Shown here in pieces: positions 12,292-21,405 of a stretch of 64,000 nucleotides of DNA; the stretch's first letter is position 1; each line of letters begins with the position of its first letter. Source of the stretch: Bradyrhizobium iriomotense. GTDB lineage: Bacteria; Pseudomonadota; Alphaproteobacteria; Rhizobiales; Xanthobacteraceae. Location of the stretch: contig NZ_JAFCLP010000021.1 of NCBI RefSeq assembly GCF_018129405.1, positions 1 through 64,000 of the forward strand, read 5' to 3'. The notes beneath the pieces were generated by a model, which worked only from the letters and a program-made list of their open reading frames with translations, had not been told where the DNA came from and made no database searches. Made by a program: the position numbers and the translations under genes.

Positions 12292-12558
12292 ATGCAAACC
12301 CTAGCTTTTGATATCGCCGCCACCTTCATCGATGACGCCGCAGCCCTCATGACCGGCCTCGGCCGGGCCCTGCTCAAGTTTGCGATGGCGCCGATCGATC
12401 GCATCGCCAATGCCTGCGACATTGCCGGCGTGCTCGCCGAGCGGCGCGCCACCTTCCGGATGTGGCGGGCCAACCGCGGCCGCGGCCGCCGCGAAGGCCA
12501 CAGGTTCAGCCTGCTTGGTCGCTTCTCGCCCTTTCGCCACCTCGCCCATCTCACCTGA
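12292..12558 (+). CDS. Small hypothetical protein, 88 aa
   Basis: No family recognised. The ATG at 12292 has a GGAG site (12279-12282) 9 nt upstream and lies directly downstream of the two palindromic operators. The N-terminal half is an amphipathic or hydrophobic stretch (LAFDIAATFIDDAAALMTGLGRALL). The C-terminal half is strongly basic (many Arg). It is probably the first gene transcribed from the TetR-controlled promoter. It may be a genuine small protein or a leader open frame. Confidence 0.45.
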   Translation: MQTLAFDIAATFIDDAAALMTGLGRALLKFAMAPIDRIANACDIAGVLAERRATFRMWRANRGRGRREGHRFSLLGRFSPFRHLAHLT

Positions 12559-12913
12559 AACGCGCGGGACGAAGCGGTTCGAATGCAAGGAAAGGCCGCA
12601 ATGAAGGACTTACCATTTGCCGACATTCGCGGCCGATGTCGCGGGCCTTACCGATGCGGTTCAGTTTTTGCTCACGGCCCATCGCATATCCGGGTCAGCG
12701 CGGCCCTTCCGTCCAAAGCCGACGTGGCCGCGTCAGGAATTTGCGAACCTAACGGGACCATTTGGAGACCAACAGGATCAGAGGGACCAAGGGGACGGGG
12801 CAGGCCAGACGACAACAGTCACTCTGCAATCGTTCGTCCCATGCCCTTCCGGTCGTGACACTTTCACCGCCAAAGTAACAACCTCAGGCTGCCTTTTCAA
12901 AACAGGACTAGTC
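12559..12913. other. Leader region upstream of the Aas fusion
   Basis: A 355-bp stretch between the small gene and the fusion gene. Open frames cross it, including one in frame with the fusion gene, but they lack ribosome sites or recognisable sequence. It probably forms the long 5' untranslated part of the fusion gene. No riboswitch class or repeat was recognised. Confidence 0.35.
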
Positions 12914-15900
12914 ATGATCAGGGAATTGATGTCGTCACGCCGCTTCGCGCCGCTGTTCTGGGCGCAATTCTTTTCGGCGCTCAATGACAACGTGCTCAAG
13001 AACGCACTCGTCATCATCCTGCTTTACAGTGCCGCGACCGGCCATGGCGATGCGCTGGTGACTGTGGCAGGCGCCGTCTTCATCTTTCCCTATTTCATCC
13101 TGTCCGGGCTCGGCGGCCAGCTCGCCGACAAATACGTCAAATCCGTCGTCGCACGGCGGCTCAAATTCGCCGAGATCTTCGCCGCGGGCTTTGCCGCCGC
13201 CGGCTTCTTCCTGCATTCGGTGCCGCTGCTGTTCGCAGCGCTCGCGCTGTTCGGCACCATCGCCGCCCTGTTCGGCCCGGTGAAATACGCCATGCTGCCG
13301 GACCAGCTCGAGCTCGGCGAACTCGCGACCGGCAACGCGCTGGTCGAAGGCGCGACCTTCATGGCGATCCTGCTCGGCACCGTCGCCGGCGGCCAGTTCG
13401 TCGCCGGCTCCGCGCATATGGGCTGGGTCGCCTCGGCCGTGGTCGTGCTGGCCCTGCTGTCCTGGGCTTTCGCCTCCCGCATTCCGCAGACAACGCCCTC
13501 CGCGCCCGATCTGCCCGTCGATGCCAATCCCTGGACCTCGACGCTCAGCCTGCTGAAGACGCTCTACGCCGACCACCGGCTGTGGGACGGCACCGTGATC
13601 GTCTCCTGGTTCTGGCTTGTCGGCGCCATCGTGCTGTCGCTGCTGCCGGCACTGATCAAGGAAGTGGTCGGCGGCACCGAGGGCGTGGTGACGCTGTGCC
13701 TTGCGATCTTCGCGATCGGCATCGCCATCGGCTCGCTGTTTGCCGCAAGCCTGAGCCACGTTCGTCCCAACCTCGCGCTGGTGCCGATCGGCGCCATCAT
13801 CATGGGCTTTGCCGGCCTCGATCTCGCCTTCGCCATCGCCGTGACCACCAAGGGGCAGGATATCGCCGCGGCCAGTTTCGCCACCTCGTTCGCCGGCCTG
13901 CGCATGCTGGCCGACTTTGTCGCCTTCGCTTTCGGCGGCGGCTTGTTCGTCGTCCCGTCCTTCGCTGCGGTCCAGGCCTGGTCGGAACCCTCCGAGCGCG
14001 CCCGCATCATCGCTGCCGGCAACGTGCTGCAAGCTGCCTTCATGGTGGTCGGCTCGCTGTTCGTCGCGCTGCTGCAGGCGGGCGGGCTGCATGTCGGCTG
14101 GATCTTCTTCGGCCTCGGCGTCGCCAGCTTCGGCGCAGTGTGGTTCGTGCTGACGAAATGGGGCAAGGAAGGCGTGCGCGATGCCGGCGGACTGCTGTTC
14201 CGCGCCCTCTTCCGCACCGAGGTTCGCGGCCTCGAGAACCTGCCGCCTCCGGGCACGCGCATGCTGATCGCGCCCAACCATGTCAGCCTGATCGACGGCC
14301 CGCTGCTGCACGCCGTCCTGCCGATCGACGCGAGTTTTGCGGTCGATACCGGCATCGCCAAGGCCTGGTGGGCCAAGCCGTTCCTGCGCGTGGTCAAGCA
14401 CTACACCATGGATCCGACCAAGCCGCTGGCCGCACGCGACCTGATCAAGCTCGTCGCCGCCGGCGAGCCTGTCGTCATCTTCCCGGAAGGACGCATCACC
14501 GTCTCCGGCTCGCTGATGAAGGTCTATGACGGCACCGCGATGATCGCAGACAAGGCCGACGCCGTGGTCGTGCCGGTTCGCATCGAAGGCGCGCAGCGCT
14601 CGCATCTCAGCTACCTCAACTCTAGCCAGATCAAGCGTTCCTGGTTTCCGCGGGTGACGGTCACGATCCTGCCGCCGGTCAAGCTTCCAGTCGATGAAGC
14701 GCTGAAGGGCAAGGCGCGCCGCAATGCCGCTGGCGCCGCGCTCCAGGACGTGATGATCGACGCCCTGGTGAAGAACGCCATGCTCGATCACTCGCTGTTC
14801 GAGGCGCTCGGACACGCCTATCGCGACCGCGACACCGGCAAGGTCATCATCGAGGACGCGCTCGGCACCAAGCTGACCTATCGCAAGCTGATCCTCGGTG
14901 CGCAGGTCCTGAGCCGCAAGCTGGAAACCGGCACCGCCGCCGGCGAGAATGTCGGCGTCCTGCTGCCAAACTCCGCGGGCGTTGCCGTCGTCTTCATGGC
15001 GCTGCAAAGCATCGGCCGCGTCCCGGCGATGCTCAACTTCTCGGCTGGCCCGGTCAACGTCCTCGCCGCCATGAAGGCCGCGCAGGTCAAGACCGTACTC
15101 ACCTCGAAAGCCTTCATCGAGAAGGGCAAGCTCGACAAGCTGATGGCCGCGATCTCCGCGGAAGCTCGCGTCGTCTATCTCGAGGACGTCCGCGCCTCGA
15201 TCGATCTGACCGACAAGATCAAGGGCCTGCTCGCCGGCACCGCGCCGCGCGTCGTCCGCCAAGCGAACGATCCGGCCGTCGTACTGTTCACGTCGGGTTC
15301 TGAAGGCACGCCCAAGGGCGTGGTGCTGTCCCACCGCAACATCCTCGCCAACGCGGCGCAGGCACTGGCGCGGGTCGACGCCAACGCCAATGACAAGGTG
15401 TTCAACGTGCTGCCGGTGTTCCACTCCTTCGGGCTGACCGGCGGGATGATGATGCCGATGCTCGCGGGCATTCCGATCTACATGTACCCCTCGCCGCTGC
15501 ACTACCGGATCGTGCCGGAGCTGATCTATCAGACCGGCGCAACCATCCTGTTCGGCACCGACACGTTCCTCACCGGCTACGCCCGCTCGGCGCATGCCTA
15601 CGACTTCCGCACCCTGCGTCTCGTGATCGCCGGCGCCGAGGCGGTCAAGGACCGCACGCGGCAGGTGTTCATGGAGCGCTACGGCATCCGCATTCTCGAA
15701 GGCTATGGCGTCACCGAGACGGCGCCGGTGCTGGCGATGAACACGCCGATGGCCAACCGTCCGGGCACCGTCGGCCGCCTGTCGCCGCTGATGGAAAGCC
15801 GCCTCGATCCGGTTCCCGGCATCGAGGACGGCGGACGCCTCTCGGTGCGCGGACCGAACGTGATGCTCGGTTACTTGCGGGCCGAAAATCCCGGCGTGCT

Positions 15901-16318
15901 CGAAAAGCTCCCCGAGGGCTGGCACGACACCGGCGACATCGTGGCGATCGACTCCGCGGGCTTCATCACCATCAAGGGCCGCGCCAAGCGCTTTGCCAAG
16001 ATTGCGGGCGAAATGGTCTCGCTGTCGGCGGTCGAAGCCATCGCGACGGCGCTGTGGCCGCAGGCCGCTTCGGTCGCGGTGTCGATCCCGGACCAGCGCA
16101 AGGGCGAGCGCATCGTGCTGCTGACGTCGGAGAAGAATGCCGAGCGCAGCGCGATGCAGGCCCAGGCCAAGGCGATCGGCGCGTCCGAGCTGACCGTGCC
16201 CGCAACGATCATGGTGGTCGACAAGGTGCCGCTGCTCGGCACCGGCAAGACCGACTATGTCACGGCAACGACGATGGCCCGCGAGCAGGCGTCCTCGCCG
16301 GAGCGCGAGGTCGCGTAA
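12914..16318 (+). CDS. aas: Aas-type fusion: lysophospholipid transporter, acyltransferase, acyl-ACP synthetase
   Basis: A 1134-aa inner-membrane protein with three modules. Residues 1 to about 415 form an LplT-like MFS transporter that flips lysophospholipid, beginning at APLFWAQFFSALNDNVLKNAL. Residues about 430-640 form a PlsC-type acyltransferase with the HX4D motif NHVSLID near residue 456 and FPEGRITVSGS. Residues about 650-1134 form an AMP-binding acyl-ACP synthetase, with the P-loop LFTSGSEGTPKG near 791 and EGYGVTETAPV near 930. Together these reacylate lysophospholipids, mainly lysophosphatidylethanolamine. In E. coli LplT and Aas are separate proteins, so this is the known fused form. 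ATG 12914 has AGGA 6 nt upstream. A hydrolase gene follows after 5 bp. Confidence 0.93.
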   Translation: MIRELMSSRRFAPLFWAQFFSALNDNVLKNALVIILLYSAATGHGDALVTVAGAVFIFPYFILSGLGGQLADKYVKSVVARRLKFAEIFAAGFAAAGFFLHSVPLLFAALALFGTIAALFGPVKYAMLPDQLELGELATGNALVEGATFMAILLGTVAGGQFVAGSAHMGWVASAVVVLALLSWAFASRIPQTTPSAPDLPVDANPWTSTLSLLKTLYADHRLWDGTVIVSWFWLVGAIVLSLLPALIKEVVGGTEGVVTLCLAIFAIGIAIGSLFAASLSHVRPNLALVPIGAIIMGFAGLDLAFAIAVTTKGQDIAAASFATSFAGLRMLADFVAFAFGGGLFVVPSFAAVQAWSEPSERARIIAAGNVLQAAFMVVGSLFVALLQAGGLHVGWIFFGLGVASFGAVWFVLTKWGKEGVRDAGGLLFRALFRTEVRGLENLPPPGTRMLIAPNHVSLIDGPLLHAVLPIDASFAVDTGIAKAWWAKPFLRVVKHYTMDPTKPLAARDLIKLVAAGEPVVIFPEGRITVSGSLMKVYDGTAMIADKADAVVVPVRIEGAQRSHLSYLNSSQIKRSWFPRVTVTILPPVKLPVDEALKGKARRNAAGAALQDVMIDALVKNAMLDHSLFEALGHAYRDRDTGKVIIEDALGTKLTYRKLILGAQVLSRKLETGTAAGENVGVLLPNSAGVAVVFMALQSIGRVPAMLNFSAGPVNVLAAMKAAQVKTVLTSKAFIEKGKLDKLMAAISAEARVVYLEDVRASIDLTDKIKGLLAGTAPRVVRQANDPAVVLFTSGSEGTPKGVVLSHRNILANAAQALARVDANANDKVFNVLPVFHSFGLTGGMMMPMLAGIPIYMYPSPLHYRIVPELIYQTGATILFGTDTFLTGYARSAHAYDFRTLRLVIAGAEAVKDRTRQVFMERYGIRILEGYGVTETAPVLAMNTPMANRPGTVGRLSPLMESRLDPVPGIEDGGRLSVRGPNVMLGYLRAENPGVLEKLPEGWHDTGDIVAIDSAGFITIKGRAKRFAKIAGEMVSLSAVEAIATALWPQAASVAVSIPDQRKGERIVLLTSEKNAERSAMQAQAKAIGASELTVPATIMVVDKVPLLGTGKTDYVTATTMAREQASSPEREVA

Positions 16319-16323
16319 ACGAG

Positions 16324-16998
16324 ATGCACGAGGCGCCTCAATCAGGCGACGCGCGATGCTCCGGAGTTGTTCTGCTTCACGGCATCGCGCGGACCTCGGC
16401 ATCCCTGACGAAACTGGAACGGGCGCTCCAAGCGAGCGGGTTCACGACGCTCAACATCGACTATCCCAGCCGCCGCAAGCCGATCGCGGCCATCGCGGAC
16501 GACATTCACCCGTCGATCGCCCGTTTCGCCGAACGTGACGCGCCGCTGCATTTCGTCGCGCATTCGATGGGCGGCCTCGTCGCGCGCGCCTATATCGCAA
16601 GACACCGCCCGGCCCGGCTTGGCCGCGTCGTGATGCTGGGCACGCCGAACAGCGGCAGCGAGGTCGCCGATCTCCTGCAGGGATTTCTGCCCTACCGCAC
16701 TTTCTACGGGCCGGCCGGCCTCGAGCTCACCACCACGCCTGCGACCGCGCCGAATGCCCTCCCCGCCATCGACTATCCGGTCGGCGTGGTCGCCGGAAAC
16801 CGCTTCATCGATCCTGTCGCCGGCCTCTTCGTTCTGCCGAAGCCCAATGACGGACGGGTGTCGGTGCAGAGCACGATGCTGGCCGGCATGACTGACCATG
16901 TCATCGTGAAAGCATCCCACACCGGGCTTCCGCGTCACGCCGGCGCGATCGAACAGACGATCGCCTTCCTGCGCGACGGCCGCTTCCAACCGACCTGA
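16324..16998 (+). CDS. Alpha/beta hydrolase (lipase-like)
   Basis: A 224-aa alpha/beta hydrolase. The oxyanion-region HG motif is in VVLLHGIARTSASL, the nucleophile Ser in the elbow AHSMGGLVARAY, and the likely catalytic His in VIVKASHTGLP near the C-terminus. There is no signal peptide. It starts 5 bp after the Aas fusion stop, so it is translated with it and probably acts on acyl or phospholipid esters in the same remodelling pathway. The order of motifs resembles triacylglycerol lipase/PGAP1-like enzymes. Its stop codon abuts that of the convergent tcuB gene with no spacing. Confidence 0.85.
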   Translation: MHEAPQSGDARCSGVVLLHGIARTSASLTKLERALQASGFTTLNIDYPSRRKPIAAIADDIHPSIARFAERDAPLHFVAHSMGGLVARAYIARHRPARLGRVVMLGTPNSGSEVADLLQGFLPYRTFYGPAGLELTTTPATAPNALPAIDYPVGVVAGNRFIDPVAGLFVLPKPNDGRVSVQSTMLAGMTDHVIVKASHTGLPRHAGAIEQTIAFLRDGRFQPT

Positions 16999-18099
16999 TT
17001 AGGTGGCCGAGCGCCGCTCCTGCGCGTAACGCACCAACGCCACGAAACGGTAGATACCGTGCACGAACTTGCCATAGGGCATGGTGATGAACAGCGCAAA
17101 CACCGCACCGAGATGCAACGCGAGCAGCGGCCCCATCGCAGCAGTCTCGCGAAGGACCAGAAGCAGCATGCCGGTCAGGCCGGTCAGGAACAGCATGGCG
17201 ATGAAGCCAACGTCCATGCCATAGCGGCTCTCGTCGAGCAATGCCGGATCGCGCCGCATCCTGGCCGTGAACAGGCCGATCGGCCCGACGATCAGGCCGA
17301 TGCCGCCCAGCGTGCCGAGCACGACCGGCAGATCCCACCACGGATACGGCGCCTCGCGCCCCAACAGATAGTGATAGAGCGTCGCGACCGAGGTCGCGGC
17401 AAAGCACAGCAGGAAGCCGTAGAAGGTCAGGTGGTGATAGAGCTTGCGCCGGTCGGTCGGCCGGTCGTCCTCGTTGTAGCAGCCGACACCGCCGCCATGG
17501 AGATAGCGTAGCTCGCCGGCATCGCGGACCGCCTGGAAGATCGAGCCACCGTCGGCCCGGCCACCGATGGCGGGACCGATGTCGCGCCAGAACGCACGCA
17601 CGCTCATGACGAGGGCCAGGATGGCGTAGAGGAAGGCGGCGCTAAACAGCGCAGCCATCGCATTGTGCGGCATCAATTTGTAAAACGCGCCGGGACCGGT
17701 GTGGACGCCGAACAGCACACTGCGGTCGTTCAGGGCCGCGAAGCCGAGGACGAAGGCCGCCATGCTGAGCGCCGCGGCGATACTGATGACAAGGCCGTTG
17801 CGCGCGAAGGCGCCGGACAGCGCCTGCGGCCAGGCATAGGCCGCATAGGACTCGGCACGCGCAACCGCCAGCGTCTTCGGGACGTTGACGTTGAACTCGT
17901 GCGGCGGCGAGAACTGGCAATCGACATAGCAGGCGCCGCAGGAATGGCAGAGGTTGGCGAGATAGTTGAGGTCGCCGTCGGAGAAGGCGCGCCGCATCTC
18001 CATCGCTGGAAATACCGCGCAAAGACCCTCGCAGTAGCGGCAGGAATTGCAGACCGTCATCAGACGGTCGGTCTCGTCGAGGATTCTGGTTCCGTGCAT
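16999..18099 (-). CDS. tcuB: Tricarballylate utilisation protein B (TcuB/CitB)
   Basis: A 366-aa membrane iron-sulfur protein that reoxidises the flavin of TcuA and passes electrons to the quinone pool. The N-terminal 75 residues carry two cysteine clusters, CNSCRYCEGLC and CHSCGACYVDC, suitable for Fe-S clusters. The remainder has about six hydrophobic helices. This architecture is specific to TcuB/CitB. It is third gene of a minus-strand operon after tcuA and an esterase gene, 4 bp downstream of the latter. Confidence 0.9.
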   Translation of the reverse strand: MHGTRILDETDRLMTVCNSCRYCEGLCAVFPAMEMRRAFSDGDLNYLANLCHSCGACYVDCQFSPPHEFNVNVPKTLAVARAESYAAYAWPQALSGAFARNGLVISIAAALSMAAFVLGFAALNDRSVLFGVHTGPGAFYKLMPHNAMAALFSAAFLYAILALVMSVRAFWRDIGPAIGGRADGGSIFQAVRDAGELRYLHGGGVGCYNEDDRPTDRRKLYHHLTFYGFLLCFAATSVATLYHYLLGREAPYPWWDLPVVLGTLGGIGLIVGPIGLFTARMRRDPALLDESRYGMDVGFIAMLFLTGLTGMLLLVLRETAAMGPLLALHLGAVFALFITMPYGKFVHGIYRFVALVRYAQERRSAT

Positions 18100-18103
18100 G
18101 GGT

Positions 18104-19132
18104 CTACTTCGTCAGGCCCTTTGCCTCGAGCCATTTCTGGATCAGGCCCGCGACCTCGAGGTTGTTCTTGTCCATCATCACCATATGCGAATTGCCCTTG
18201 ATGCCGGCCTGCGGGAGGTCGACGATATCGACGCTGCCGCCGGCCGCCTTGATGGCATCCGCAAAGGCGACGCCGCTGGCGCGGATCTTCGGCCAGCGGG
18301 CATCGCGCTCGATATAGTCGCCGTAGATGATCAGGGTCGGAATGTTCTTCAGCACATCCGCCTTGGCGGGATCGCCGATGCCGGCCGGCTCGATCGCGAT
18401 CAGCGCCTTGACCTTGTCGGGCCGGGCTTGCGCCACCTTGAAGCCGAAGCTGCCGGCCTGGCTGTGAGACAGGATCACCGAGGGGCCGACGCGGTCGATC
18501 TCGGCGATATAGGCGGCGACGGTCGCATCATCAGTCGTGGTCCAGCGCGGGACGTTCTGCTTGACGAAGTTCTCGTAGCCCTCGACCGGAAACTGGTTGC
18601 CCGGCAACACTTTTCGCTTGGCGGGATCCGGATCGTAGGAGTCCGGCCCATCGCCGATGCGAAAGCGCGCGAACGGATTGGACGTGGTGAGAAAGACCGG
18701 CTCGCTCTTGAAGATATCAGGATATTGCGCCCAGCCTGCGCGTCCGCGCTCCACCGCGTCGGAATTGTAGACCGCCCACCCCTTGCGCAGGAAATAGTTC
18801 AGCCAACCTTCGCGTCCGTCCGGCGTGGTCTCGTAGGTGACGCCGGTCAGTCCGCCGCCGTGCCACATCAGCAGCGGATAGGTCCCCTTCTCATTGGTGG
18901 GCAGGAAATATTGCACGTACATCTGTTCGACCTGATAGGTGCCGTTGGGATCGACCTTGGCCGGCACGCCGCCGGGCGTGAACATGACCTCCTTCACCGG
19001 CTTGCCGGAGATCTCGACAAGACGCCCACCGACATGGAACGAGCCCATGTCGCGCAGAGTGATCGGCTCGGCGGCGTGGGCGTGGCCGGCGATCAGCAGC
19101 GCCGTGATCGAGGCAATGGCAATGCGCGACAT
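18104..19132 (-). CDS. Exported alpha/beta hydrolase (esterase)
   Basis: A 342-aa protein with a Sec signal peptide (cleavage near HAHA-AEPITLRD), so periplasmic. It has the HGGG oxyanion motif in LLMWHGGGLTG, the nucleophile Ser in ILSHSQAGSFG, an acid in IYGDYIERD, and a His in NSHMVMMDKN near the C-terminus. It resembles the BB3285-like periplasmic esterases of Bordetella. It lies between tcuA and tcuB with gaps of 30 and 4 bp, so it belongs to their operon. A periplasmic esterase could release a tricarboxylate from an ester before uptake; this substrate link is inference. Confidence 0.85.
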   Translation of the reverse strand: MSRIAIASITALLIAGHAHAAEPITLRDMGSFHVGGRLVEISGKPVKEVMFTPGGVPAKVDPNGTYQVEQMYVQYFLPTNEKGTYPLLMWHGGGLTGVTYETTPDGREGWLNYFLRKGWAVYNSDAVERGRAGWAQYPDIFKSEPVFLTTSNPFARFRIGDGPDSYDPDPAKRKVLPGNQFPVEGYENFVKQNVPRWTTTDDATVAAYIAEIDRVGPSVILSHSQAGSFGFKVAQARPDKVKALIAIEPAGIGDPAKADVLKNIPTLIIYGDYIERDARWPKIRASGVAFADAIKAAGGSVDIVDLPQAGIKGNSHMVMMDKNNLEVAGLIQKWLEAKGLTK

Positions 19133-19162
19133 GGTTTCTCCCTTCGTCTTTCTTCTTGATCG

Positions 19163-20554
19163 CTAGTTTTTCGCGTGGCGTGCCGCTTCGCGTCCGGCGA
19201 TCCGCCCGAATACGCTGCCGATGGTCATGCCCATGCCGGCCGCATAGCCCTGGCCGAGCACGTTGCCCGCCATGATCTCGCCGGCCGCGAACATGTTGGC
19301 GGACGGCTTGCCGTCAGCCATCAGCATGCGCGCCTCCTTGTTCACGCGCGTGCCGAGATAGGTGAAGGTGATGCCGGGCCGGACCGGATAGGCAAGATAA
19401 GGCGGCGTCTCGATTTTGCGCGCCCAGTGCGTCTTGGGTGGTGTGATCCCCTCGGTCACGCAGTCATCCAGAATTGTGTGGTCGAAGGTGCCAGGCCGCA
19501 CCGCGGCGTTGAACTCGGTGATCGTCTTTTCCAGCGCAACCGGATCGAGCTCCAGCTTGCCGGCGAGTTCGGCGACGCTATGCCCGGCGATCGGCGGGAA
19601 CAGTGTCGGCATGAAGCTCGCGACGACGGTGGAATCGAAGATGATGTAGGCGATCTGGTCGGGCTGGGCCGCGACCAGCCGGCCCCAGATCGCGTAGCGC
19701 TTCGGCCAGATGTCCTCGCCCTCGTCATAGAAGCGCTGGGCGTGCTTGTTGACGACGATGCCGAACACGACGGAGTCGTGACGTGTGATGATGCCGCCGT
19801 CGAATTTCGGCGCGCGGGCGTCGATCGCGACCGCGTGGCACTGCGTGGGATCGCCGACCTCCTGCACGCCCTTGTCGAGCAGCATCTTCAGGATCGAGCC
19901 GCGATTATAGGGCGTGCCGCGAATCAGGAAATTGTCGGCGGCCTCGCCCCAATATTGCTTCAGCCAGTCGATGTTGGCCTCGAAGCCGCCGGCGGCGGCA
20001 ACCAACGACGTGGCGCGGATCTCGGTCTCCCCCTTGACCGGCCGCTTGAGGCGCGCGGCGAGGAACATGCCATCCTCGATCACGAGGTCGGTGACCTCGG
20101 CGTCGTATTCGACATCGACACCGAGTCGTTCGGCGGTCAGGTACAGCGCATTCAGCATCGCGCGGCCGCCACCGAGGAAGAAGGAGTTGGTGCGGCCGAG
20201 GCTCAGCGTGCCGCCAAGCGAGGGCTGCCAACGCACCCCCTGCTCCACGATCCAGTTCAGGATGTCCTTGGACTCCCGGATCATGTGACGGGCCAGTTCT
20301 TCGTCGGTCTTCCCGCCGGTGACCAGCAGCAGATCCTTCCAGAACTCCTCCTCGGTGTAGGGGCCGGTCAGGATTTCCGTCGCAGCATCGTGGGCACAAC
20401 GCATGTTGCGGGTGTGCCGGGTGTTGCCGCCTCGGTAGAATTTTGGCGCGCCTTCGAGCACGAGGACGGAGGCGCCGCCGCGGCGCGCCGAGATCGCCGC
20501 GCACAGCGCCGCGTTGCCGCCGCCGATCACCAGCACGTCGTATTTGCTGCTCAT
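19163..20554 (-). CDS. tcuA: FAD-dependent tricarballylate dehydrogenase (TcuA)
   Basis: A 463-aa flavoprotein of the succinate dehydrogenase/fumarate reductase flavin family that oxidises tricarballylate to cis-aconitate. The FAD-binding fold starts at residue 5 with YDVLVIGGGNAALCAAISARRGG. Further signature segments are RGGNTRHTRNMRCAH and the C-terminal GEIMAGNVLGQGYAAGMGMTIGSVFGR. ATG 20554 is used because it begins two residues before the dinucleotide fold; 20587 is an in-frame alternative. Partner TcuB lies two genes downstream. A divergent GntR regulator and a palindrome at 20633 suggest inducible control. The real substrate could be another tricarboxylate. Confidence 0.88.
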   Translation of the reverse strand: MSSKYDVLVIGGGNAALCAAISARRGGASVLVLEGAPKFYRGGNTRHTRNMRCAHDAATEILTGPYTEEEFWKDLLLVTGGKTDEELARHMIRESKDILNWIVEQGVRWQPSLGGTLSLGRTNSFFLGGGRAMLNALYLTAERLGVDVEYDAEVTDLVIEDGMFLAARLKRPVKGETEIRATSLVAAAGGFEANIDWLKQYWGEAADNFLIRGTPYNRGSILKMLLDKGVQEVGDPTQCHAVAIDARAPKFDGGIITRHDSVVFGIVVNKHAQRFYDEGEDIWPKRYAIWGRLVAAQPDQIAYIIFDSTVVASFMPTLFPPIAGHSVAELAGKLELDPVALEKTITEFNAAVRPGTFDHTILDDCVTEGITPPKTHWARKIETPPYLAYPVRPGITFTYLGTRVNKEARMLMADGKPSANMFAAGEIMAGNVLGQGYAAGMGMTIGSVFGRIAGREAARHAKN

Positions 20555-20632
20555 GCCGTCCGTCCGATGCGACGAGGTTGGAGACATTCTGCCGCTGGCT
20601 GACGCCGATCAACCGGCCCGCCATTGCGTACT

Positions 20633-20644
20633 TTTGTATACAAA
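20633..20644. promoter_or_regulatory. Palindromic GntR-type operator TTTGTATACAAA
   Basis: A perfect 12-bp palindrome, TTTGTATACAAA, in the gap between divergent tcuA (start 20554) and the GntR gene (start 20713). FCD-type GntR regulators commonly bind TTGTATACAA-like palindromes, and this one sits next to such a gene. It probably overlaps both promoters. Confidence 0.75.
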
Positions 20645-20712
20645 GATATACAGAAACGGCGCAAGCGACATCTCTGCATGGGCAGGATGCGCTTGGCGGC
20701 CGACGAGGATGC

Positions 20713-21396
20713 ATGGCCAGACGCCCGGCAAAGACAGGCGGATCAATCGGACGCGGCGGCGGCGTGGCGCTGGGGGAAGCCGTGTTCCGCTCGCTGTGCG
20801 AGGCGCTGCAGGCCGGTAGTTACCGCGCCGGCGACCGGCTGCGCGAGGAGGAGGTCGCGCAGCGCCTCAAGGTCAGCCGCACGCCGGTGCGGGAAGCGCT
20901 GGGCCGGCTCGCGGCGCGCGGCTTCGTCGAGCCCGCCGGCGGCCGCGGCCTGATCGTCCGCAACCTGGACGTCTCGGAGGTGCTGGAGCTCTACGCCATG
21001 CGCGAAATCATGGAAGGCGCCGCCGCGCGCCTCGCCGCCGGGCATGCCTCCGCCCCCGAGGTCGACGCGCTCAGGGATATCGAGCAGGCCTTTGTCGAAT
21101 CCTCCGCAGCCGACGCCGCCGAGATGGCGAAGCTCAACCGCGCCTTCCACGAGGCGATCTGCCGTGCTGCGCGCAATCGCTATCTCGACAACGCCTCCCG
21201 CGAATTGCAGGACTGGATCGCCCTGCTCGGCCCGACCACCTTCACAGTGACCGGACGCCCCTCGACCAGCCACGGCGAGCATCAGGCGATCATCGACGCG
21301 ATCGCCGCGCGCGACGGCGACAAGGCCGAGCAGCTGGCGCGCGCGCATATCCGCGAAGCGCTGCGCTGCCGGTTGAAGCTGTTGCAGAAGCAATAG
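20713..21396 (+). CDS. GntR-family regulator (FCD domain), likely TcuR-like
   Basis: A 227-aa GntR regulator. The winged HTH covers about residues 15-80 (LREEEVAQRLKVSRTPVREALGRLAARGFVEP). The all-helical FCD domain (about 90-220) contains the metal/ligand His residues in LNRAFHEAICRAARN and STSHGEHQAIIDAIAARD and the final ARAHIREA. It is divergent from the tcu operon with a matching palindrome in between, so it most likely represses that operon until its tricarboxylate substrate is present. The ligand is inferred from context. Confidence 0.88.
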   Translation: MARRPAKTGGSIGRGGGVALGEAVFRSLCEALQAGSYRAGDRLREEEVAQRLKVSRTPVREALGRLAARGFVEPAGGRGLIVRNLDVSEVLELYAMREIMEGAAARLAAGHASAPEVDALRDIEQAFVESSAADAAEMAKLNRAFHEAICRAARNRYLDNASRELQDWIALLGPTTFTVTGRPSTSHGEHQAIIDAIAARDGDKAEQLARAHIREALRCRLKLLQKQ

Positions 21397-21405
21397 ACGA
21401 GGCGC

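Noticed and set aside
12935-16402. Very long open frame on the minus strand antisense to the Aas fusion
   Set aside because: It is a high-GC mirror of the plus-strand gene: no family motifs, extreme Arg/Gly/Asp composition, while the plus strand has three recognisable domains.
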